Assembly (NCBI RefSeq): GCF_010093595.1
Contig: NW_022985449.1
Location: 973,253 to 1,037,252 of the forward strand
Source of the DNA: Mytilinidion resinicola
Taxonomy: Eukaryota > Ascomycota > Dothideomycetes > Mytilinidiales > Mytilinidiaceae
Direction of reading: 5' to 3'
DNA length: 64,000 bases
The translations under genes and the position numbers were made by a program. The notes beneath the pieces are model-generated. The model had not been told where the DNA came from. It worked only from the letters and a program-made list of their open reading frames with translations, and did no database searches. Of the stretch, positions 21,925 to 32,894 are shown piece after piece (position 1 is the stretch's first letter; the number at the start of each line of letters is the position of its first letter).

Positions 21925-22498
21925 TGTGATTCCTTTCTGTCTCCGCTTTTGTCGCTAGGCACTTGTTTTAACTTTCAAGTTTAGCTTAGAGTCCTGCGTC
22001 TGTCTTTTCGATCGCTTGTAGTGAAAAAAAACGGTTCCTAGGCTTCGTATGGTAGTTATACGGATATTTAAAGGTCAATTATGAGCCTTCAACCTACCAT
22101 GCAACTTCACGTGTACCCTCAGACCCGACGGGCTTCTTGTGCAGCCTCGCTTTGCAGTGCTCTTGATCTTGTGGAATCGTGTACTGGGATACAGACGCTG
22201 TAGGCATCCACAGCCACCTGACTATGCATGTTCTTTAGCGCCGCTGCTTCTGATGTTGCGGAGCTGTTGGTTCGATAAACAGCGAGTGTCTCAATTGTAC
22301 AGAGTATAGAACATCAGGGTAGTAGCAACAGCAAGTCCGAAAGACATAAACGCAAAATGTCGTAATCCCTTTCGCCTCACCATCCTACGCCTCTTCCATA
22401 TCAACATCATCTTCGTGAGCCATCTCTATCCAATAAACCTACCAAAGCGTGCCGTAATCATCCCTCATCCCTCATAACCTCATCTAATCGTCATGCGC
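21925..22498. other. Convergent 3' flanks, no gene supported
   Basis: Between the antizyme stop and the 3' end of the BRCT gene. AT-rich near 22020-22090, as expected for antizyme 3' UTR/poly(A) signals. Nothing else seen. Confidence 0.5.
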
Positions 22499-23806
22499 TT
22501 ACCTACCCTCTCTCACCCTAAAAGCCTCCAGCACACTCCCCTGCCTCTCGGGCGCCAGCTTCAATCCCCCAAACCGCGACTCCGGCAGCCGCTTCCCTAC
22601 CTTGATGCTCTCGAGCACCCACTCTGCGCCTACGAAGCGCACCGCCTTGCCCCCTGTCCGCGTGACCTCCTTCTGGATCTTCGTCGCCGCAAGCCCACCA
22701 CCGACACCGCCGCGTGCGTTCTCGGTCCCCAGCACGACGTGCGTGACGGAGCGCCGGGCGAGCCCCTGCGCGAGGGTGGCGCCGTGGGAGGCGAGGAGGC
22801 GCTTGAGTTTGTGGTTAGAGACGAGGGGCGCGGTGGAGCCGTTTACATAGAAGGTTAGGGAGGCGAAGATTTGGGGGAGCTGAGGTTTGTCGGTGCTTGG
22901 GTCTTCTTCTTTTGTTTGCCCGTTGGTATCATCCCCGTCTTTGTTCTAACCAGCCGCCTGGGAGTTCGTCTTCCCGTCGGCCGTTCGTTCGCGAGTGAGC
23001 CAGCTCTTCACGTCCGTTTGTCCTGCACCACTTAGGCCGCTGGCGCCAGCTTCCCACCCGCCGTTGGGTTCTCGCCCGTCTTTGCCGAAACTCGAGTTTC
23101 CGGCGCCGACACTGTCGGCGATGCGGCGGCAGCGGCTCATGCCGCTGGTGAACTGCGAGCTGAGTTTCCTTTGGCGGGATTGTCGCCAGTCGGTGCTGCC
23201 GCCGAGGTGGTTCTCGGCGCGCTGGTGGCCGGTGGAGGATGAGTTCCATGCGTCGAATATTTTGCGGGTAGGCAGAGCGGCGCGGGTGATGGGTTGGGAG
23301 GTGTCAACGGGGGCGTTGGAGGTCGTGGATGTGTTTGTGTTCGTGGGCGCGGATGTGAATACTGAGGTCGATTTGGGGTTCGTAGATATGGGAATAGAAC
23401 CGAGTCTCGTCGAGGTATTCGACTCGACTTTAGGTAGAACTGTTGTGGCTGTTTGGGTTGAAGAAGAGATCGTTCTCCCAAAAGTAGTGGTAGTGTCGAC
23501 GTTCCGTCCCCTCCGTCTATCCAATGCCGGCCCCTCCATGTCCTTCGAATTACACAGCTCTTGCCCAGAAGGCGGTGGGTCGAACCTCGAATCCCCTTCT
23601 ACATCCCAATGCCTTCTTTCGTCTGCCTTCTCTTTCGCCGTGATCATATCCTCATCCTGCTCCTCCACGGTCATGCCAAAATCCCTCACCCTCATCCCCT
23701 TCGTCCCATCTCCTCGAGCCTCAACCAGTTCTGGCCCCTGCTCACGCTTTCGTTTCAAAGTAAGATCGACACCGCGAATGTTTTCCACACTCTGACTCTG
23801 CATCAA
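22499..23806 (-). pseudogene. BRCT-domain protein gene with one internal stop
   Basis: A long single frame on the minus strand runs from ATG 23806 to the stop at 22499, interrupted only by TAG 22946-22948. The N-terminal ~285 residues are hydrophilic and Ser/Thr-rich ('LTLKRKREQGPELVE', 'PTRKIFDAWNSSSTG'). After the stop the frame reads 'FASLTFYVNGSTAPLVSNHKLKRLLASHGATLAQGLARRSVTHVVLG' and 'AVRFVGAEWVLESIKVGKRLPE', a C-terminal BRCT domain of the phosphopeptide-binding, DNA-repair type. A gttaga-to-ctcag segment could be an intron over the stop, but it would put the BRCT part out of frame. It is therefore a nonsense allele, or two products. The 5' end may lie further upstream, since the frame is open past 23806. 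Confidence 0.7.
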
Positions 23807-25165
23807 AGCAGGGGAATGGCTCTCTTCACCGCTAGATGCGAGCTTTACGCCAAAACCATTACTAAAGTACTAAAGAGGAGTACCAGCGTCTAAGGCTGTC
23901 TATAGCTATGCTCCTTGCCTTGAACAAGGCCCAGAAGAGGCTCCGGAAATAGCCTCAGCAGGAGGTAGGAATAAGCACTTCATGAGTAGCATTAGCAGTC
24001 ATCAGAGTAAGCAATTGGAGCACTTAGCACTAAGAACGTACCAGATCGACAATACGAATATTCCACAAAGAAAAAACGCACTCGTAAAAAAGCAAATAAA
24101 GCCCTCGCAGATCCTCGCGCAGTTATGCAGATCCCAGGTAGCGCCTGCGACGATCCTCGTGCACAGGTGTGGCTCGCTCGCTAGCTTCAGGCACAGAACG
24201 TGAAATAAGAAATGTGGGTGCAGGGGAGGGGGGCGACGGGGGCCTTGGTGGTGACCTTCAGTTGATGGATGTAGTGGTATTGACTGCGTGAAAGGAATTG
24301 GAAGATGGAGGGGTGCCGCCACGTCGCGTAAAGTCGACGGCGGGCAGGCGGTTACGGTGTCACGAGACTTCGACTACTATGAAACTCACTCGCGGAGGTG
24401 GGCATGTCTATACTATCGGAAGGATCACCATTCACCAAGAGCAAGCATGAAACGTAGATAGCAGTGTATCGAGTTTAATTGATTCCTACGGAATCTTTGC
24501 TCGCATGACGCGCATGAAGGCTTGCAGCGAGCCCACCTCGTACCAACTCATAAGGTCAGACAGACCGCTCATTCCAATCTCAGCCTTCATCCCAAAGTAT
24601 GCAATCATGCTCCCTTCATTTGTCCTCCACACTGATGATGGAAAGCCCGAGAAGCTAGTACGCCCATAGTTATGCTCATCCAGGCCGTAGCGCCAAGAAC
24701 CGCCAACATGAAAAAGACCCCCGCCGAAGCTATGCACAAGATGGAAAGAAAGGGGTATGCTGTCCAAGAGGACGGCCGACCTATGCGAACAAAAGAGTAC
24801 AGCGAAGAAAGAAAAAGGGATTTTTCCAGCTCGTGAGAGTCGCCTCCGGTACGCCTGGAAAGCATAGGTTGAATCCAGTGATTCAAAGAAAATCATACCA
24901 GCGCAAAATAAAGCATGAACATGAGCTCGTGCCGGTAGAGAGACCAAGGCAGAAAAGGTGTACCAGAACATGATCCATCGCTTCAGTGCCGTTCCGTAAT
25001 TTTGTGGGGTGTTTGGGCAGATTGCTCGCACAGAACACCAAGAAAAGAAATCGTTTACCGTACCTGATTGCCGTGAAAGTCATGATCTTCCTCATTTTCG
25101 TTCAAAGATCTTCCAAGCAACGTCATGGGACATCCCAGGGTATCATCCAGGTCCTCCGACATTCG
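23807..25165. other. Intergenic; one unassigned minus-strand frame at 24486-25031
   Basis: Upstream of the BRCT gene and downstream of the 25.2-26.6 kb gene. A minus-strand frame of 181 codons (24486-25031) has ordinary composition and ends 'GMKAEIGMSGLSDLMSWYEVGSLQAFMRVMRAKIP', which looks protein-like, but I recognise no family, and neighbouring frames offer no clear exons. It may be a decayed gene or a long 3' UTR. Confidence 0.35.
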
Positions 25166-26623
25166 TCAGCCCCTTAGGGTCTTGCTTCTGGCGTTGTAGT
25201 GCATTCGAGCTCGTCGCATCTCTTCCTCATCGAAATCCTCGGTAGCACTGGCCTTTCTTCTTCCAATCAGCGAGGTTGCGCTCATGTTGTTCTTCTTGAG
25301 GGTCTGAAGAGATCCCATCGATTTCATCTTCTTGATCTTCGGTTTGGGCTTCCTGTTGTCGTTGTCCGTGATATCGAAGAGGGGTGAAACCTTTTGGGGC
25401 TTCACAATCTCTTCAACATCAGGCCTAGTCTTAACACGTATCCTCTTGAACTCGCGAGAGATCTTCTCGAGAGTGGTAAGACCTTTTTGCGAAGATTTGT
25501 GTGGAGTTGCGGCCGAGGCTATCGCTAGTGGGGTCTCCTTTCCGGCACTGGTACTGGGACGTCTGCTTGAGCCAAAACTCACCCCCGAATCCGTCTTCTT
25601 TCCCTTGCGATTGGGTGCCTCTTGCACTGGATCCAACTGCTCGATGCTCAAGACATTGCAGCAGTCGTCGATGATCTGTTTCGCAACACCGAGGTATTTG
25701 TCCACACTAATCGCAACTTGGTGGTAGCCGTCCTCCTCTCCATCCAACTTGCCCTGATCCCGTAGGTTCTGGAGCGAAGAGCTACCACGCTTCCCGACAG
25801 CGGTTATGTATTTGAAGAAGCCGTCGCGCTGCTGCTTGTAACTCTCAGGCGTCAAACCCTTGACTAGCTGTGGGTTGAGACCAGGATGAGGAGGCGGGTA
25901 TAGGGTGTTTAGCATAGCCACACTGTTGTGCTTGCTGAATGGGTCTGCGGACATCTCATTAATCATGATCTAAATCGTCAGTAACTGAGTTGGTTCAAAG
26001 CCGAGTCAAGTGCCAGCACATACCCATCGGCGAAGGCCGATCCAGAGTTGAGCGTAGTACATATCCGCCTTGTTGTTCTTCGCCTCAGCGTTGGCGACCC
26101 ATCTTCCCACACCTGGTAAGCGCTCCGAGAAATCGTCGGCCTCAGTCCCCACAGTGTTAGGCAGCACGGTCAGACGACGGAGCGCGGCTGCATACTCCTT
26201 GTGCCGACGAGTCTCCAAGTCGCGGATGTAGTCGAGAGCTGCAAGAGATTGTGAAAACTCAGCTTCGCCCAGGAAGGGTGGGAAGCACTTTGAGACGAAA
26301 GAGACGATGAAGGTTGGAGGCAGCGAGCACGGCTGCGAGGGCAGTTTGGAGATTTGGTTCATGAGCGAGGCGGTGAATTCATGATTCGGGTATTCACCCT
26401 CCGAGATAGGAGAGCGATCCTCTCCCTTGGACGTGGTGGGCGTCTGTGCACGAGATCTTGCAGCTGGTTGGGGTCGTCCTGCGGAGTTGATGGTGTACAT
26501 GGTGCGGAGAGGGATCTCATAGTTGCCGGGGTACTGGAGCAGGTGCTCTAGGACGTCCTGGTACGAAGATGCAGAACCGTTGCTCTCCTCGGAGACGTTC
26601 CGAGAGTGGATCTGCGACGCCAT
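25166..26623 (-). CDS. Conserved fungal hypothetical protein, basic C-terminus
   Basis: Exons 26623-26024 and 25969-25166 are joined by a 54-nt intron (donor gtatgt, branch actgac, acceptor atttag), giving 467 residues. The N-terminal half has an ordered core: 'YQDVLEHLLQYPGNYEIPLRTMYTIN', 'CFPPFLGEAEFSQSLAALDYIRDLETRRHKEYAAALRRL' and 'WVANAEAKNNKADMYYAQLWIGLRRW'. After the splice come 'NEMSADPFSKHNSVAMLNTLYPP' and 'YKQQRDGFFKYITAVGKRG', then a Lys/Ser-rich tail ('KPKPKIKKMKSMGSLQTLKK'). No signal peptide or membrane segment is visible, so it is probably cytosolic or nuclear. I do not recognise a named family, but the 'IPLRTMYTIN' to 'LGLRRW' layout looks conserved. It is intact and well spliced. 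Confidence 0.72.
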
Positions 26624-29375
26624 GGTGGAGCAAATCAGCAGAAACCGTCCTGGCTGGCCGTTCTGGCAGTTTCTGGGTGCTCAATGGCGGGCGTAGATAT
26701 GTTAGTGGGGGGAAGATGGTGGGCGGTGTTTATGTTTTGATCGGTGTCTCGGAACAGTCAGGTTCAAGTTACTGTTTGAAAACGGGTACGAAATCCGATG
26801 CAAGAAACCGACGCTGGCAGCGAGCGCATATATACTCGATAGGAATCGAAAGGTCGCAGACACGAGACTGGCTTGCGGTCGACGAGGGAACGTGGGGTGG
26901 TGGGGTGCAGAAGGCCTAAAGGGCGGGGTGGCCGACTCTGCAGGCAAGGGAGGCGGAGGAGTCTAGACGCCCTGACATAACCCTCGAGGCGGCACAGGAG
27001 TCGATATGCAATGGCGCGTCGAGGAGGCTGCACGCAGGCGACGGGCGTCGTAGCAAACAGTAGGTGGTGGGCGGGCGTTGAAAGAATGGGAGGCGGCCGG
27101 GTCACGGCGAAGTGCGTCCCGGGCAACAAACGAAGGACGGACGGCAGCACGGTCGAGAGGCACAAAGGAGGGAGTAGTTATACGCAGAGGGAGCAGAGGG
27201 CGCGCGAGGGATGGTGTTGAGTGGTGTGCGAGGGAGGAGAGGATTTTTGGGGTGTCGATCGGCCGGAACTCCACCAGGGGCGCTCAAGCCGTCTAGAGAC
27301 GCGCCAAGCCGTGAAAAGGCACTATGCACGTTGCGACTGGGATGGCGATCCCGGGGAAGAGGACCACACGGATGCTGGCCCACGCTCTTCGCCCTCTCCT
27401 GGCGGCGGCACCCGCCTTAGCTTCACAATCCTCTGGCCCTCTGGCCGCGCTGCTTGCGCTTCTGATCCTCCGAGCCCGCCGGAGTGGCTAGGACGCTGTG
27501 AACGACTCCTGCAAAGGGCGCGGTGCAGCGGGCCCGCACCCTCCTTGAGGCCTGTCGGCATGCCACCAGCGAGGCCTGCTGTGCCTCTCTGTTCGCCGTC
27601 AAGGGCACGAGGGCATCCCTTCTCTGCGTCCTCGGCTTCAGCTGCAGTGCGGATCCCACGAAGTCGGAGGAGGAGGCGGCGGCGGCCACTTCCACCATCG
27701 ACAGCCACAATATAGCATGCCGTTATTGCTCAGCCCAGCAGCCCGCGGTGCACCACGCCTAAAATCCACACGGGTTGCCTCGTGGGCCGGTCTCTCTCCC
27801 ACGTGCAGAGTAACAAATGCCCTATCGAGTCGGCGCCGGGCGCCATTTAAGTGCTACATGACGCCGTGCGTCCCTGGCTTCAAACGTGCAAATGCACAGC
27901 GTGAAGAACCAAAATTGATTCGGCCCGCCCAATCAGCGCCCCCCCCTGGTCAGGTTTATCGGGGCTTTTCGATAATTCAGCCAGGCCGCCGGACTGCTCC
28001 CACGACGATGGGTTTCAGCCACCACGCGCAGCCCTCTCGGAACTGAACCGACGCCATTATCCCACGGAGAAGCCACGGCGGCGTCTGGCTCATCTCCTCC
28101 TTTGTAGGGCCTAGCACCGCCTGGCAGGGCTGTTGTGTATATCGTCGGACCTGTTCGTGTCGTGTTCCCCGCCCCTCTCCGCAAACCCACAGACACGTGC
28201 AAGTCGAAGTGACGGTCATCACCAAACAGACTTTTGTGAAAGACAAGGGCGGCGTGCTGCAGCGTCAGCATGCTGAGTCGCTGCGAACCGAATCTTGTCC
28301 GGAGGCCTACCCGTGGCCCAGGCGGAGCAGTCGGCTATCGAGCCGGGACGCCCGTGTCAGCCATGCAAATGTGGAGATATTCCAGAGTATATCATGGTAT
28401 TGATTGGGACTGCCCTCCCAGACGCGTGGGAAAAGATAGGGGGCAGGGCCGCATGGGGCGTACTGGGATGAAGCCAGCACAGAACATGCTCAGAGAACAA
28501 CAAAAGCGTTGAGCTCTGAAGTCTTGACGTGTGCGAGGACGGCTGGATGCAGAGATAATTAGGATACCGGAATCGACCCCGCCGAGTTGAGCAATAGGTG
28601 AAGCCGGAGGCCAGATAGATAGTAATCATGTGTTACTAGACGATCAGCCCGTCCGACGGTTGACCTCACGAAAGTAGACAACCCAGCCATCCAGACTCCT
28701 ATATTTACGTCCTCCCTGAGGTTTGCGTCTAGTGGCACAAAAGCAATCTTCCCGTCCGAGTGCCACGATTGATCTGCCCGGCCGCGAGGCTTCCGCGTGG
28801 ATCGTCACCGTGGCGTTCACGCACAGTGGCACCACAACCAATAAGCCCCCTTCTGCTTTTCTCCGTCAGCACCAGCCTCACCCTCGAGAAATGTCCCCTC
28901 ATTGGCCAGTTCCTATCACATCCCAAGGGTCCATAACTACTCATCGAAGGGGCTGGCGAATCTCCCGAAATGACCAATATTCACGAGTGTGACATTCGGT
29001 ACTATTGATAATTAGGAGTGACGGAATCTTAGGGCCACGCAAACCTGTCGTCCGGCTCCCACTCGAATCCACAGGCGTGGAGGCGGGGCCTGGTTGCGAT
29101 GGCGCGTCATGATACGGATGGAAATTAAATGTTGGACGCGCAGGCTTTAAAGGAAGTAGAGGAGGTAAAGGATGTAAAGGATGTGAGGATGTGGAGGATT
29201 GGTGGTTTATTAATCTACGCTTACAAACTTGGGTTAGCCTTCCACGAACACACAAATCTTCCAGACCGTGAAACGGCCGAACAACAACGCTGCTAGAGAC
29301 CATCAAGCAGTCCACTGTTTCCCGGAACTGTAGGATCGCAACCTTGCACCATATGCTCACGAAAGGACAAGCGCG
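26624..29375. other. Long GC-rich intergenic region between divergent genes
   Basis: 2.75 kb with no supportable gene. From about 26.9 to 28.4 kb the sequence is GC-rich with overlapping frames on all strands, all of Arg/Pro/Ala/Gly composition without motifs (for example 27221-27715), typical of non-coding GC-rich DNA. It probably holds long promoters and leaders for the flanking divergent genes. No repeats of note. Confidence 0.5.
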
Positions 29376-30320
29376 ATGGCATACGAATTTGTCACGGTGG
29401 ACGTCTTCACCAAGACCCGGTACGAAGGGAATCCTTTGGCGATAATCAAAGTTCCAAAATCTGCTACTCTGACTCAAAAGCAGAAGCAATCGATTGCAGC
29501 AGAATTCAATCTGTCGGAATCGACGTTCTTGCATGAGCGCAGTGGCGAGGCGTACGAGTGGACAGTCGACATATTTATGACCGACAAAGAGCTGCCTTTC
29601 GCAGGACATCCGACCATTGGTACTGCTTATCACGCGCTCTCGGAGATAGCTGAATCAGGAGCGCATACGGGCGACGAAATCATCAAGGCCGTTTTTAATG
29701 TTAAAGCCGGCAAGATTGATCTTCAATACAACATCCCGGACAAGACGGCGAAAGCTTCCATACCGCACAATGTCAACATCCATCAGCGAACGTGCAGTCG
29801 AGAATCTCTCGGTCAGTTCCAGCCAGGCCTCAAAACAGCAGAGGAGTCTGGCACGACTAGCCTGAAAGAGAGTTCTCCTGTAGTATCCATTGTCAAGGGA
29901 ATGACCTTCGTACTTGTAGAGCTCGCGGACGAGAAGGCATTGGGAGCAGTGTCGACAACCAGCTCATCCATCGAGTTCACAGACCTTGACCAGAATTGGA
30001 ATGAGACATTCGTAGGCTGGTACTTTTATGTCCAGCTCGGCAGTTCGGAGGGCGGAGTGATTAAGCTGCGCACGAGGATGATCGAAGGTCTGTTGGAGGA
30101 CCCTGCTACGGGCAGCGCAACCAGTGCTTTGGCAGGATATCTCTCCTTGAAGGAAGGAAAGGCCGGTACAACACTGAAGTATGAGATGACTCAAGGCGTC
30201 GAAATGGGTCGTCGGAGTGAGATCGGGATTGAGGTGGCCATGGCCGAATCTCAAGGCATTGATACCATCAGCTTGATCGGAAGCGCCGTGCGAGTCATGG
30301 AAGGTCGAGTGATTGCTTGA
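29376..30320 (+). CDS. PhzF-family isomerase-like protein
   Basis: A single exon of 314 residues opens 'MAYEFVTVDVFTKTRYEGNPLAII', the classic PhzF/DAP-epimerase-fold start. The catalytic acid is Glu48 in 'EFNLSESTFL', the residue used for proton shuttling in PhzF. The first half closes with 'PFAGHPTIGTAY', and the second with 'EDPATGSATSALAGYLSL', the mirrored active-site loop, and 'GVEMGRRSEI'. Family members isomerise small acidic or aromatic metabolites; the fungal substrate is generally unknown, and no phenazine genes are nearby. Length and motifs match the family, with no breaks. It faces away from the 25.2-26.6 kb gene across a 2.75-kb gap. Confidence 0.88.
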   Translation: MAYEFVTVDVFTKTRYEGNPLAIIKVPKSATLTQKQKQSIAAEFNLSESTFLHERSGEAYEWTVDIFMTDKELPFAGHPTIGTAYHALSEIAESGAHTGDEIIKAVFNVKAGKIDLQYNIPDKTAKASIPHNVNIHQRTCSRESLGQFQPGLKTAEESGTTSLKESSPVVSIVKGMTFVLVELADEKALGAVSTTSSSIEFTDLDQNWNETFVGWYFYVQLGSSEGGVIKLRTRMIEGLLEDPATGSATSALAGYLSLKEGKAGTTLKYEMTQGVEMGRRSEIGIEVAMAESQGIDTISLIGSAVRVMEGRVIA

Positions 30321-31772
30321 AAAGAAAAGAGGTCGAGATGTTATCCCTACGTTGGAAGGTCAGAGGCGGATCTCTTTTGAGTAGGGACCGATTTGCTATA
30401 TCATGTCTGCTGCGCAGTGTATAGACCGACACAAAGACAGAACATTCAGTTGAGACGGCCATTGCGTGCCGACGCCAATTCTCTTGGTAGTGGTGATTTA
30501 GTTTCAATCGTCAACGCGAGCCGAGTTCTTTCGCTTCTACTTCGCTCTTTTGACATGATTCCAAAACTCGGCGGTAGTGCATGAATCTGGTGGATAAGAT
30601 TGGACCAGCAGATCTTGACGTTAAACCATATTCAGGTTTGGTGCACGTCCAGTGCAGATCTTCACGCCAGACTCTTCCTCATTCAAGTTGCAGGAAGGAA
30701 AGGCGCGTAAACGGAGGGTACGGCGTCAAGAGCAAAGGCAAGAGGTATTGTAAGGATGCTTCGAAGTTGTAGCACGAAGGATGGAGGATGAAGCTTGCGA
30801 GAAGTACAAAACAGAGGCGCATGCGGCCGTAGGTTGCAGTTGATTCTCCATCACAGTTTCCGAATCGAATGAAGCAGAGAGATGACCAGCAGGCCAGCCA
30901 GGAGGAAGGGGGAGCGGCGGCGGCTCTGTTTGCCTCAGACTCGGAATACGGTTCCGCCCTTAGCTGAATTTGTCAAGTAGCATCGCGAGGGAACAAGCGA
31001 TTCAGGCTAGAAGCTCAGGCAGAAACGATAGGTGCGATGGCGGTTTGAAGGGGAGGGGAAGTGGTAGTTACAGCACCACGGGTCAGAGCTCCTCCGGCTC
31101 CCCAGCCAACAGCATTCGCGATGACATTGTTCGAGCCACAGCTCCCGGCCCGTTACCGCCTGTTGCATGGACGACGCCTCAAAATGGGGGACGCAGTGTC
31201 CTTGAGACGGATGAAAGCCAGAGGAAATTAAGGTTGTTGTCCTAGCTGTCGAGGATCACCCCTTCCGGCTAGCCCCGCGGCAAGAAGCGTGGATGACATA
31301 AGGCACGAAACCACGTCGGTCTCAGGATGGGCTTCAAGACTGTTTCCACCGACACCTCAATGCCTCGCGCGGTGCTTGCCCGGCAGCCTCATGGGCGCGG
31401 CCCAGATGGCCTCCGTCGACGCTTGCGGCTGCTATAGTACCCCTCGCGGGCCCTCGTGAGACAGGGACGCCTTCATCGGGTTTCAAGGACGCCGAGGAGC
31501 ATTATTCCTGGGGCTGCTTTCGAACGTCGCCAAGGACTTAAAGACTGCTGCCATGGCCGCCTTAATCCACTCTCCATCCACTGCCTTCACTGCCTTTCAT
31601 CCGAAGATCTCTTCTTGGGGCTTACGTTCCTTTTTGTCCTTCTACCTTCTTTTCCAGATCACGTTGAGCGTGTCTGTTTTTGCCCCAATTATAATCTCCG
31701 CAAGACGGTATTCTTTCTTTTACTTGTGCATACTTTCACAGCCATCGCTCGTCTCCGTCACCTTACACCATC
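30321..31772. other. Intergenic, upstream region of the Egh16-like gene
   Basis: No motif-bearing frame. A pyrimidine-rich leader with a short upstream frame precedes the ATG at 31773. Nothing else recognised. Confidence 0.45.
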
Positions 31773-32894
31773 ATGCGATTCACTACCGTTATTCCTATGT
31801 TGGCTCTAGCAGCCGGGCTGGTCAACGCCCAATCGGCAGTCAACAACAAACAGAATGGAGGCGGTAACGCTGCTTCTGCAACTGGCTCCCTTACGTTGAA
31901 TCCAGACGTGATTCAAAAGACGGACAATGGTCTCGCTGATGCGGAGCCCGGCCAAGCGGCTTCCCTGACGTACGTTGCGTTTACACCGTAGCCAAGTATC
32001 CGACTAACCTATGTAGTTCAAACAACAACTTCATCGACTTCTGTGAGGGCAAGGATATAACCAACGGCTTGCAAACCCAGACAGGCTCATGTAACCCCAT
32101 TCGTATGTTAAATTCTTCAAATCTCTTGAAGAGATCTATAGACTAATGGACGACCAGCAATGGGCGACATTCCAGCGAAGAACAAGATGATTTCGGCAGC
32201 TTTCGTCTCACCAACTTTCAACGACACTGTTGCAGCAAACAAAAATATCACCTTTTCCGTCCAGGTTACGAATCTCAATGCTGGCACATTTACAAACCCC
32301 GACAACACATACTACGCAGCGCCTCAACAAATCGGCAGCAATGGCGCGGTTATCGGACACACTCACATCACCGTCCAGGACCTGCAAGGAGATATAGAGA
32401 CTACTACGCCTCCCGACCCAACCGTGTTTGCATTCTTCAAGGGCATCAACGATGCTGGCAATGGGAACGGTCTTCTAAGTGCCACCTTGTCTGGCGGCCT
32501 CCCAGCGGGAGCTTACCGTGTCTGCTCTATGACCTCGGCCAGCAATCACCAGCCTGTGCTCATGCCTGTGGCTCAACGTGGTGCTCAAGACGACTGTGTA
32601 CGGTTCACAGTAGCTGATGGGGCAGACAATGGAAATACTGGTAACGGTGGCAACGCCGGAAACGCTGGCAATGCTGGAAACGCTGGCAATGCTGGCAACG
32701 CAGGCAATGGTGGAAATACAGCGACAAGCAGTGTGGCAGCAGCTAAGACCACGGCCACGGCCACGGCCACTGCTGGAGGCAACGTCGCTGGTGGAAAGGG
32801 ACAAGGTGGCAAAGGTGGTCAGCGCTTCGGTCAAGGTAAAGGCGGCCGTTTTGGCCGACCCAGGAAGTTCACAGTACGCGAGTTCATTGCGTAG
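31773..32894 (+). CDS. Secreted Egh16/Gas1-like protein with Gly-Asn repeats
   Basis: Exons 31773-31969, 32017-32102 and 32158-32894, with introns of 47 and 55 nt, give 339 residues. Residues 1-19 are a signal peptide ('TVIPMLALAAGLVNAQ'). The Egh16-like domain follows: 'NNNFIDFCEG', 'TNGLQTQTGSCNPIPMGDIPAKNKM', 'QVTNLNAGTFTNPDNTYYAAPQQI', 'VIGHTHITVQDL', 'FAFFKGINDAGNGNGLL', 'GAYRVCSMTSASNHQPVLMPVAQRG' and 'DDCVRF', as in the Blumeria gEgh16 and Magnaporthe Gas1/Gas2 proteins expressed in appressoria. The C-terminal 100 residues are low-complexity: repeats of N-A-G/N-G-G, a Thr/Ala run, then Gly/Lys/Arg-rich sequence. Family members are extracellular and linked to host penetration. The basic tail is an addition relative to the core family. 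Confidence 0.88.
32640..32720 (+). repeat. 9-nt coding repeat (Gly-Asn-Ala/Gly)
   Basis: Successive ggYaacgctggaaatgctggc-type triplets encode G-N-A and G-N-G repeats in the tail of the Egh16-like protein. The period is 9 nt with third-position drift, and the frame is kept. Confidence 0.7.

Noticed and set aside
7198..22948. Stop-codon reassignment or suppressor tRNA as the reason for in-frame stops
   Set aside because: All three stop codons appear inside broken genes and all are also used as normal terminators in intact neighbours. The P450 additionally has a frameshift.
22940..23015. An intron removing the TAG in the BRCT gene
   Set aside because: A gttaga donor and ctcag acceptor exist, but the join puts the BRCT domain out of frame.
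24486..25031. 181-codon minus frame as a confident gene
   Set aside because: Protein-like ending but no family, no clear start context and no exon partners; kept only as a note in the intergenic entry.
27221..27715. 164-codon plus-strand frame in the GC-rich gap
   Set aside because: Composition is Arg/Pro/Ser-rich with a terminal poly-Arg run, frames are open on several strands at once, and there is no domain or splice structure.
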